Assembly (NCBI GenBank): GCA_947625575.1
Contig: CANQOV010000007.1
Span: 1-40,505, forward strand
Source of the DNA: an uncultured Bacilli bacterium
GTDB taxonomy: Bacteria; Bacillota_I; Bacilli_A; RF39; UBA660
Direction: 5' to 3'
DNA: 40,505 nt
Made by a program: the position numbers and the translations under genes. Below are positions 1-6,256 of the stretch, one piece after another; the stretch's first letter is position 1; every line of letters begins with the position of its first letter. Under the pieces are notes generated by a model that was not told the origin of the DNA, did not search any database, and saw only the letters and a program-made list of their open reading frames with translations.

Positions 1-40
1 ATGTGGAGCCAGCCAGTAATATGCCCTTATAGGGCTACAT
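1..40. other. Structured edge segment of unknown identity
   Basis: This stretch can fold: ATGT at 1-4 pairs with ACAT at 37-40, AGCC at 8-11 with GGCT at 33-36, and alternatively GCCCT (23-27) with AGGGC (31-35). It sits directly before an intrinsic terminator. It may be the 3' end of an RNA gene or of a mobile element cut by the window edge. I could not match it to a known RNA family and no long reading frame runs through it. Confidence 0.25.
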
Positions 41-71
41 AAAAACCACTAGTTGAACTAGTGGATTTTTA
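41..71 (+). terminator. Intrinsic terminator before the CarD-like gene
   Basis: CCACTAG (46-52), loop TTGAA, CTAGTGG (58-64), followed by a T-rich run and preceded by an A run, so it could act in both directions. It ends whatever lies upstream of the window. Confidence 0.75.
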
Positions 72-89
72 TTTTGTTATGGAGGTATT

Positions 90-590
90 ATGTATAAAGT
101 TAATGATTATGTAGTTTATAAAAAAGATGTCTGTTTGGTAAAAGAAATAAAAAGTAATAGAATAAATGATAGTTATTATTATGTTTTGATTCCTATTGAT
201 GATGATTCTCTTAAAATTAAAGTGCCAGTTGATAATAAAATGGGTTTTATTAGAGATATTATTAGTAAGAAAGAAACAGAAAAGTTAATAGAAAAGATTC
301 CTTTTATTGATCCTTTAGCAAATATTGAAGATAAATATATTGAAAAAACATATAAAGATTTAATTTATAATGGAAAACAAGAAGATTTAGTTAAAATAAT
401 TAAGACTGCATATTTAAGAAATAAGGATAGGGAAAGTGCTAATAGAAAGTTAAGTGATAAAGATATTCACTATTTTGAACAAGCAGAAAGATATTTGTAT
501 AATGAAATAGCAATTTCATTGGGAGTAAGTTTTGAAAAAGCAAAGGAATATATTGTTGATAAAGTATCCAAATTAGTAAGCAATAAGTGA
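90..590 (+). CDS. CarD-like transcriptional regulator
   Basis: A 166-residue protein that begins MYKVNDYVVYKKDVCLVKEI, the opening of the CarD/TRCF RNA-polymerase-interacting domain (a Tudor-like fold, about residues 1-60). A helical C-terminal part (about 65-166) fits the DNA-contacting domain of the CarD family. CarD proteins bind the RNA polymerase beta subunit and stabilise open complexes at promoters. The start is supported by GGAGGT four bases upstream. It is a single gene after a terminator, with about 100 bases of T-rich DNA before the next gene. The family call is fairly secure; target promoters cannot be deduced from the sequence. Confidence 0.85.
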   Translation: MYKVNDYVVYKKDVCLVKEIKSNRINDSYYYVLIPIDDDSLKIKVPVDNKMGFIRDIISKKETEKLIEKIPFIDPLANIEDKYIEKTYKDLIYNGKQEDLVKIIKTAYLRNKDRESANRKLSDKDIHYFEQAERYLYNEIAISLGVSFEKAKEYIVDKVSKLVSNK

Positions 591-696
591 TTTGTTTTTA
601 TTAATAATTGATTACTTTGTTTTTTGTTGATAAAATAATTATTGAAAGTATTAACATAGTTAATAGGTTATGGAACATAATAATAATTGAGGTTAT

Positions 697-1185
697 ATGG
701 AGATAATTGAATATGATTTAAAATATTTAGATGATGTTAGAGCATTATTAACAGAACTTGAAGAATATATTGTATCTATAGATATTGATAAGTTAGATGT
801 TGTTCACAAAGATTATTATGAAAAAATGGCTTTGGTGGATTTGGAAAAAATTAATAAAAGTAATGGCAAATGTTTTTTGGCTTTAGAAAAAGATAAAGTT
901 GTTGGGTTAGTTATGGGGTGTATACCTTTGTATGATGAATTTGATTATTTGGATTATAAGTGTCCTAGACGTGGTGTTGTAAATGAATTAGTAGTTACAG
1001 AAAAAGCAAGAAGAAGTTGTGTGGGATTAAAACTTTTAAAGGCAATGGAAAATTATTTTATTAACAATGGTTGTGAATATGTGATTGTTGATGTTTTTGC
1101 TTATAATGATAAAGCAATTAATTTTTATAATAAGTGCGGATATCATACTAGGATGTATACAAATATAAAAAAGTTAGGTAGGTAA
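697..1185 (+). CDS. GNAT-family N-acetyltransferase
   Basis: 162 residues. The acetyl-CoA binding region shows NELVVTEKARRSCVGLKLL at about residues 97-115. The usual Q/R-x-x-G-x-G/A loop is weak here (RRSCVG). The C-terminal GNAT signature is AINFYNKCGY near residue 147. Such enzymes move an acetyl group from acetyl-CoA to an amine on a small molecule or protein; the substrate is unknown. A weak GAGG ribosome site precedes the ATG. The gene is spaced only two bases from the downstream DUF1653 gene, so the two are probably translated from one message. Confidence 0.8.
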   Translation: MEIIEYDLKYLDDVRALLTELEEYIVSIDIDKLDVVHKDYYEKMALVDLEKINKSNGKCFLALEKDKVVGLVMGCIPLYDEFDYLDYKCPRRGVVNELVVTEKARRSCVGLKLLKAMENYFINNGCEYVIVDVFAYNDKAINFYNKCGYHTRMYTNIKKLGR

Positions 1186-1187
1186 TT

Positions 1188-1439
1188 ATGAGAGAGTTAA
1201 AAATAAATGGAGTATATAAGCATTTTAAAGGAGATTATTATTTGGTAGTAGATGTAGCAATTAATTCTGAAACTTTGGAAAAATATGTTATCTATAGAAG
1301 TTTATATGGCAATGGTAGTCTTTGGATTAGGCCTATGGATATGTTTTTGGAAAAGGTTGATAAAGTTAAATATCCTAATGCTGTTCAAGAATATAGATTT
1401 GAATTACAAAATATAGATAGTGTTTCTAATAATAATTAA
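1188..1439 (+). CDS. DUF1653-family small protein
   Basis: 83 residues. The pattern GVYKHFKGDYYLVVDVA, then E-x-L-E-K-Y-V-I-Y-R-S-L-Y-G, then WIRPMDMFLEKV matches the whole-length DUF1653 family, a small beta-rich domain of unknown function common in Firmicutes and Proteobacteria. The protein has about the usual family length. It starts two bases after the acetyltransferase stop. No catalytic residue can be assigned. The gene ends 60 bases before the prfB start, and that gap holds the prfB promoter. Confidence 0.75.
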   Translation: MRELKINGVYKHFKGDYYLVVDVAINSETLEKYVIYRSLYGNGSLWIRPMDMFLEKVDKVKYPNAVQEYRFELQNIDSVSNNN

Positions 1440-1449
1440 ATTATATTGA

Positions 1450-1478
1450 TTGCTATTATCTTTGGTTTTTTGTATAAT
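1450..1478 (+). promoter_or_regulatory. Probable sigma-A promoter for prfB
   Basis: TTGCTA (1450-1455), a 17-base spacer, and a perfect TATAAT (1473-1478). The start codon is at 1499, so the predicted untranslated leader is only about 14 bases. Confidence 0.65.
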
Positions 1479-1498
1479 ATAGATAATTGGAGGAGCTT

Positions 1499-2588
1499 AT
1501 GGATAATAATTTAGTTAATTTGTATAGTACTCAACTTGATAGATTAAATACTTTATGGAGGTTACTTTGAAATTGATAAAAAATCAGAAGAGCTTTCTTT
1601 ACTAGAAGAAGAAACCCATAAAGAAGATTTTTGGAACGATGTTGATAAAGCTAATAATATTTTTAAAAAAATATCTTCATTAAAAGATTTAGTTAGTGAA
1701 TTAAAAGATTTAAAAAATAAAATTACATCTAATATTGAAATATTAAATGATTTAGTTGCTGATCAAGAAATTATTGATCTTTTAACTGAAGAGATTAATA
1801 CTATTACTAAAAAAATAGATAGTTTAGAAATAAAAACTTTGTTTAATAATAAATATGATAGTGGTAATTGTATTGTTGATATTCATAGTGGTGCTGGTGG
1901 AGAAGATGCTTGTGATTGGGCTTTAATGCTTTTTCGTATGTATACGAGATTTTTTGATAAAAAAGGTTATAAATATGATGTTATTGATTATTTAGATGGT
2001 GACGGTGCAGGAATTAAAAGAGCTTCAATTATGGTATATGGAGAATATGCTTATGGATATTTAAAAGGAGAAAGTGGTGTTCATCGTTTAGTTAGATTAT
2101 CGCCTTTTGATTCTAATAACAAAAGACATACTTCCTTCGCTTCTATTTCAGTTAGTCCTATTTTGGATGATGTTAGTGATGTTGTAATACGTGATGAAGA
2201 TATAAAAATAGATGTTTATAGATCAAGTGGTGCTGGTGGACAATCAGTTAACACTGCCGATAGTGCTGTTAGAATCACATATTTGCCTTCAAAAATTGTT
2301 GTGACATGTCAAAATGAGAGAAGTCAGTTACAAAATAAAGAAAAGGCAATGGAAATTTTGAAAAGTAAATTAAAGATGATTGAGATAGAAAAACAAGAAG
2401 AAGAATTAAATAAAATAAAGGGTGTCAGTAAAAATATTGAATTTGGATCACAGATTAGAAGTTATGTATTACATCCTTACTCAATGGTTAAAGATCATCG
2501 AACTAATGTGGAAGAGAGTAATGTCAACAAAGTTTTAGATGGGGATTTGGATTTGTTTATAGAATCTTATCTTAGGATGGTGAAATAA
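1499..2588 (+). CDS. prfB: Peptide chain release factor 2 (programmed +1 frameshift)
   Basis: Release factor 2 ends translation at UGA and UAA. The gene is read in two frames. The zero frame starts at ATG 1499 behind GGAGGAG and stops after 23 codons at TGA (1568-1570). The rest starts at GAA 1569 and runs to 2588, about 362 residues in all. The ORF track lists only the part from 1839. The tripeptide anticodon SPF (VRLSPFDSNN) marks RF2 rather than RF1, and SSGAGGQSVN is the catalytic GGQ motif. A functional RF2 agrees with UGA being a real stop here, unlike in Mycoplasma. The stop overlaps the next start (TAATG), so prfB and the yitT genes are probably co-transcribed and translationally coupled. 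Confidence 0.95.
1556..1571 (+). promoter_or_regulatory. prfB +1 frameshift signal
   Basis: An internal Shine-Dalgarno (GGAGGT) lies two bases before the slippery CTT-TGA; slipping on CTTT brings GAA into frame. This is the standard RF2 autoregulation device: low RF2 makes the ribosome pause at UGA and shift. Confidence 0.93.
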
Positions 2589-3451
2589 TGGATCAAGTTA
2601 GAATTTTAAAAGAAGTTATGAAAAAACATCGTTTTACTAGATATTCACAGTTGCTTTTGGGACTATTTATTTCTGCTCTTGCTTTTAATTTGTTTTTATT
2701 GCCTTTTGATATCGTTAGTGGAGGGGTAAATGGTATTAGTATAATTATTACTAATTTTGTAAGAATAAATCCTGCTTCGTTTATTATGGTTGCGTCTATT
2801 GTTTTATTAATTATTAGTTATTTTGTACTTGGTTGGGAAGCTACTAAAAATTCAATTTTAGGATCAATATTGTTTCCTTTATTTGTACAGTTAACTTCTT
2901 ATATTGCTGGGTTTATTCATTTTTCTACGAATGATATATTGCTTATTTCTATAATTGGGGGAGTTATGTATGGATTTGGAGCAGGACTTGTATATAAGGC
3001 AGGTTTTACAACCGGAGGAACAGATATTATTATTCAGATACTTAAAAAATATGCAAAAATTTCTTTTGGAAATGCAATTCTTGCTATTGATGGAAGTATT
3101 GTTTTAGCAGGTGCTTTTGTCTTTGGATTTACTAGAGCTATGTATGGTATTGTTGTTTTGTATTTAGTAAGTTTATTAACTGATAAAGTTGTTATGGGAA
3201 TATCTAATTCTAAAGCTTTCTATATTATTACTAATAAATATGATTTAATTTCAGATTTTATTATTGAAGAACTTGGACATAGTGTTACAGTTATAGATGC
3301 AGTTGGTGCTTATTCTAATACTAAAAATAAAGTTTTATTTACAGTTATTCCAACAAGAGAGTATTTTAAATTGAAAGAGGGCATTGAACTTATCGATAGT
3401 GGGGCATTTTTTACAGTTGTTGATGCTTATGAAGTAATGGGTGGAGAATAA
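2588..3451 (+). CDS. YitT family membrane protein (first copy)
   Basis: 287 residues. About five hydrophobic segments fill the first 200 residues, with the YitT/DUF161 hallmarks LLPFDIVSGGVNGISI (near residue 37) and YKAGFTTGGTDIIIQIL (near 137). A C-terminal DUF2179-type cytoplasmic domain follows (about 205-285). It is an integral membrane protein, and its transported or sensed ligand is unknown for the family. The start overlaps the prfB stop by one base, and the stop overlaps the start of a second copy in the same way (TAATG). The two paralogues are clearly diverged, so this is an old duplication. Confidence 0.85.
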   Translation: MDQVRILKEVMKKHRFTRYSQLLLGLFISALAFNLFLLPFDIVSGGVNGISIIITNFVRINPASFIMVASIVLLIISYFVLGWEATKNSILGSILFPLFVQLTSYIAGFIHFSTNDILLISIIGGVMYGFGAGLVYKAGFTTGGTDIIIQILKKYAKISFGNAILAIDGSIVLAGAFVFGFTRAMYGIVVLYLVSLLTDKVVMGISNSKAFYIITNKYDLISDFIIEELGHSVTVIDAVGAYSNTKNKVLFTVIPTREYFKLKEGIELIDSGAFFTVVDAYEVMGGE

Positions 3452-4317
3452 TGAAAAAGTTACTTTTTTCTAAAACTTTTAAAGATTATGCTATTTATAC
3501 TTTTGCACTTTTTTTATCAAGTTGTTTTTATAATTTGTTTCTTAGAAGTTTAAATATTGTTACTGGTGGAGTAAATGGAATTGCTATTATTTTAGAAAAT
3601 GTTACTAAGGTAGATAATTATGTTTTACAATTTGTTTTAAACTTTTTGTTTTTATTATTAAGTTTTACTTTTATGAAAAAACAGGGAGTTATAGGTGTTT
3701 TATATTTAACGATAGTTTATCCATTGTTTGTTTATCTTACAGGAATACTTACTACAATTTTAGTTATTAGTAAAGAAGAAATGCTCTTATATTCTTTTTT
3801 GGCAGGAATAGGTGTTGGTGTTTCTAATGGACTTATCTATAAATCTGGTTTTACAACTGGAGGAGTTGGGGTGTTAGCTTTTCTTTTGGCTAAAAAGATG
3901 AAAGCAAGTGTCAGTTTGATAAATGCAATTTTAAATGCAGTTATTGTGTTTGCTTCAGTTTTTGTTTTTGGATTTGAAGAGATGTTTTATGCTTTAATAG
4001 TTATTTATGTTAGTAAAGTAGTTAGTGATAAATTATTTTTAGGTATTTCGAATAATAAAGTTTTTTATGTTATGAGTTCTAAGTATGAAGATATATTAAA
4101 TTTATTGTTAGATATTGGTCATGATGCTACTATTTATGATGTTAAAGATAAAAATAAGAAAATTAAATCAAAGATGATTATGTGTGTTGTACCTACTAAA
4201 GAATATTTTGTTGTTAAACAGTTTATAGAAGATATGGATCCTAATGCATTTGTGTTTATTTCTGATAATTATGAAGTTTCGTATCAAGATGTTTCGATAA
4301 ATTTTAATAAAGATTAA
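3451..4317 (+). CDS. YitT family membrane protein (second copy)
   Basis: 288 residues with the same plan as the gene before it: NIVTGGVNGIAIILENV near residue 35, YKSGFTTGGVGVLAFLLA near 130, then the DUF2179-like C-terminal domain with VPTKEYF and EVSYQD. It is last in the prfB-yitT-yitT group; an intrinsic terminator overlaps its stop codon. The two copies may act as partners (a heteromer), but that is inference. Function unknown beyond an integral membrane role. Confidence 0.85.
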   Translation: MKKLLFSKTFKDYAIYTFALFLSSCFYNLFLRSLNIVTGGVNGIAIILENVTKVDNYVLQFVLNFLFLLLSFTFMKKQGVIGVLYLTIVYPLFVYLTGILTTILVISKEEMLLYSFLAGIGVGVSNGLIYKSGFTTGGVGVLAFLLAKKMKASVSLINAILNAVIVFASVFVFGFEEMFYALIVIYVSKVVSDKLFLGISNNKVFYVMSSKYEDILNLLLDIGHDATIYDVKDKNKKIKSKMIMCVVPTKEYFVVKQFIEDMDPNAFVFISDNYEVSYQDVSINFNKD

Positions 4318-4345
4318 ATTTTTGTAGAATTTTAATCTTTTTTTT
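4309..4345 (+). terminator. Intrinsic terminator of the prfB-yitT operon
   Basis: AAAGATTAAA, an AT-rich loop, then TTTAATCTTT followed by a run of T. It includes the yitT stop codon. Confidence 0.8.
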
Positions 4346-4353
4346 GCTATACT
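4345..4353 (+). promoter_or_regulatory. Extended -10 promoter for the TasA-like operon
   Basis: TGcTATACT follows the terminator T-run directly. No good -35 is seen. Predicted start near 4360, at the ribosome site GAAGGA. Confidence 0.5.
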
Positions 4354-4376
4354 CTTAATAGAAGGATATGACGGTT

Positions 4377-5006
4377 ATGAAATTTATTAAAAATAATTAT
4401 TTATTTATTATAATGGCGGTTGTTATTTTTAATGTTATTGCTATTGGTATATCTTTGGCTTATTTTACTAATAGAACAGAAGAAAAGTTAAATGTGTTTA
4501 CTGTTGGTAATGTTAATATTAATGTTAGAGAAGATAATTTTGATAAAGAAAGTGCTAAAACAGTTACTCCTAATGAAGAGATAGATAAAGATCCTTATGT
4601 AGTTAATGTTGGGAGTAATAGTGCTTATGTGTTTATGATGATTGAGGTACCAAGAAAAAATGTTATTATAGTAGATACGGATAATGTTACATTAAAAAAA
4701 CGTAGTTATGTTGATTTGTTTACTTATAATGTTAATTCTTCTTGGCAGTTGATATCTAGTGATGTTAGTGATGAAAGTAGTATATATGTTTATGCTTATA
4801 TGAAAGGTGTTTTACAACCTGATGATAGAACAGATGCTATTTTTGATAAAGTTAAATTTGCTAATGTGTTAGAAGGGGAGATTTCTTCTAATGACAGTTT
4901 TAATGTTGTTGTAAGTGGGTATGCTGTTCAAAGTGATTCTTTGGAAGTTAAAGGAAGCACAGATTTAGAAAAAATGACTTATATATATACTAATTATTTA
5001 AAGTAG
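4377..5006 (+). CDS. TasA/camelysin-like exported protein 1
   Basis: The ORF track starts at ATG 4368, but GAAGGA ends one base before that; ATG 4377 (MKFIKNNYLF, 209 residues) has a workable spacing of ten. One N-terminal hydrophobic segment ends in SLAYFTNRTEEK, the SipW-type signal-peptide and cleavage pattern of TasA/CalY proteins. The body shows FTVGNVNINVREDNF and DPYVVNVGSNSAYVFMMIEV, typical of the TasA beta-sandwich. Family members form surface fibres or biofilm matrix in Bacillus. It is the first of four similar genes in a row. There is no cysteine. The family call is good; fibre formation is inferred. Confidence 0.75.
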   Translation: MKFIKNNYLFIIMAVVIFNVIAIGISLAYFTNRTEEKLNVFTVGNVNINVREDNFDKESAKTVTPNEEIDKDPYVVNVGSNSAYVFMMIEVPRKNVIIVDTDNVTLKKRSYVDLFTYNVNSSWQLISSDVSDESSIYVYAYMKGVLQPDDRTDAIFDKVKFANVLEGEISSNDSFNVVVSGYAVQSDSLEVKGSTDLEKMTYIYTNYLK

Positions 5007-5015
5007 GTGATTTTA

Positions 5016-5537
5016 GTGCGTAAGTTTAAAGTTAATTCTTATTATTTAAAGTTAGTATCTTTTGCTTTAGGGATTGTGGCAGTTGCTATTTTATCTTTTA
5101 GTGCTACATATGCATATTTGACCAGTAAAGATGTAGTTAATAATAACTTTGGGGTTGGAGAAAATACTGTTGAAATTGAAGAAGAGTTTGAGCCTCCTCA
5201 TAAAGTTACTCCGGGTGCTACTATTAAAAAAAGACCAAGTATTAAAAATACTGGTAATGAAGATGTCTATGTTAGAGTGAGAATTCTGTTTTCTGATGAT
5301 AAAGTAAAAGAAATAATTGATGATTTGGAAATTAATTCTAGTTTTGTCTTAAATGACGGTTGGTATTATTATAACAAAGTGTTAAAAACAAATAGTTCTA
5401 CACCTGATATATTTCAAGATATCAAAGTTAAATCTAATATAAGTCAAGAGGCTATATTTGATTTTGACGTTATTATATATGCTGAATCTGTTAATAGCTC
5501 TAAATATAGTAGTTATCAAGATGCATTTGGTTTATAG
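5016..5537 (+). CDS. TasA/camelysin-like exported protein 2
   Basis: The track start (GTG 5007) sits inside the ribosome site AGGTGA; GTG 5016 lies five bases after it and gives MRKFKVNSYYLKL, 173 residues. The signal segment ends SFSATYAYLTSKDVVNN. The TasA-like core has VTPGATIKKRPSIKNTGNE, VYVRVRILFSDD, NDGWYYYNKVL and FDFDVIIYAESV: the order of a proline-glycine turn, an NTG strand and a W-Y-Y-Y strand seen in SipW-dependent proteins. It starts ten bases after protein 1 and ends nine bases before protein 3. Probably exported and assembled with its neighbours. Confidence 0.78.
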   Translation: MRKFKVNSYYLKLVSFALGIVAVAILSFSATYAYLTSKDVVNNNFGVGENTVEIEEEFEPPHKVTPGATIKKRPSIKNTGNEDVYVRVRILFSDDKVKEIIDDLEINSSFVLNDGWYYYNKVLKTNSSTPDIFQDIKVKSNISQEAIFDFDVIIYAESVNSSKYSSYQDAFGL

Positions 5538-5545
5538 GAGGCGTT

Positions 5546-6256
5546 ATGAAGAAGAAAAAGGTTTTGTATGTTGTTTTAGCTTTATTACTTATTGCTTCTA
5601 TATCTATCATGTTTGCAGTCAGTTATGCATTTTTTACTTCTAATGATAGAGTGGATAATACATTTGTTATGGGTGAAGTAAAAATAAGCTTAGATGAGCC
5701 TAGTTGGGATTTGGAAGATAAGGGTAGAGATTTAATCCCTGGTACTTGTTTAAATAAAGACCCTTATATTACTGAATTAGAGGGAGAGTCTTATGCTAGA
5801 ATTATTGTTCAATTTATAGATAGCGATACTAAAGAACTTATTACTGATAAAGAAAGATTAAATGCTATTAGATCTGTTATTTATTATGATAAATCTTATG
5901 ATGTTAATAGAGATTTAGTTACAACTAATTTAATTGAAGGATCATCATATTCTAATAATACTTTAAAAGAAATGGTTAATGATACTTTAATTATTCCATT
6001 TTATAATTATGAAATGTTTATTTTAGATGAAAGTCGTAGTCATGACGGTTATTTTGTTTTTAATTGTCAGGATAAACTTAATAAAGGAGATCGGGCTGTT
6101 TTATTTACAAATATAGTTATTCCTACAGATTATGTTAATAGTGATGTGGATCTTTTAGGAAAATTTGAGATTAAAATCTTTGCAGAAGCTATTCAAACTT
6201 TTGGATTTGTTAATAGAGATGCTGCCTTCCTTGAATTAGATAAGGGGGTTAAGTAA
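5546..6256 (+). CDS. TasA/camelysin-like exported protein 3
   Basis: 236 residues behind a strong AGGAGG. The signal segment ends FAVSYAFFTSNDRVDNTF. The core has WDLEDKGRDLIPGTCLNKDP, YARIIVQFIDSD and LGKFEIKIFAEAIQTFGF, the last being the closing strand shared with the other members (IYAEAIQ-like). Two cysteines (GTCLN, FNCQD) lie in the mature part and could form a disulfide or a pilin-like cross-link. The stop overlaps the start of the large fourth gene (TAATGA). Function inferred from family and operon. Confidence 0.75.
   Translation: MKKKKVLYVVLALLLIASISIMFAVSYAFFTSNDRVDNTFVMGEVKISLDEPSWDLEDKGRDLIPGTCLNKDPYITELEGESYARIIVQFIDSDTKELITDKERLNAIRSVIYYDKSYDVNRDLVTTNLIEGSSYSNNTLKEMVNDTLIIPFYNYEMFILDESRSHDGYFVFNCQDKLNKGDRAVLFTNIVIPTDYVNSDVDLLGKFEIKIFAEAIQTFGFVNRDAAFLELDKGVK

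Noticed and set aside
1839-2588. prfB as a truncated gene of 249 residues
   Set aside because: The missing N-terminus is present in two frames joined by a classic RF2 frameshift site; the gene is intact.
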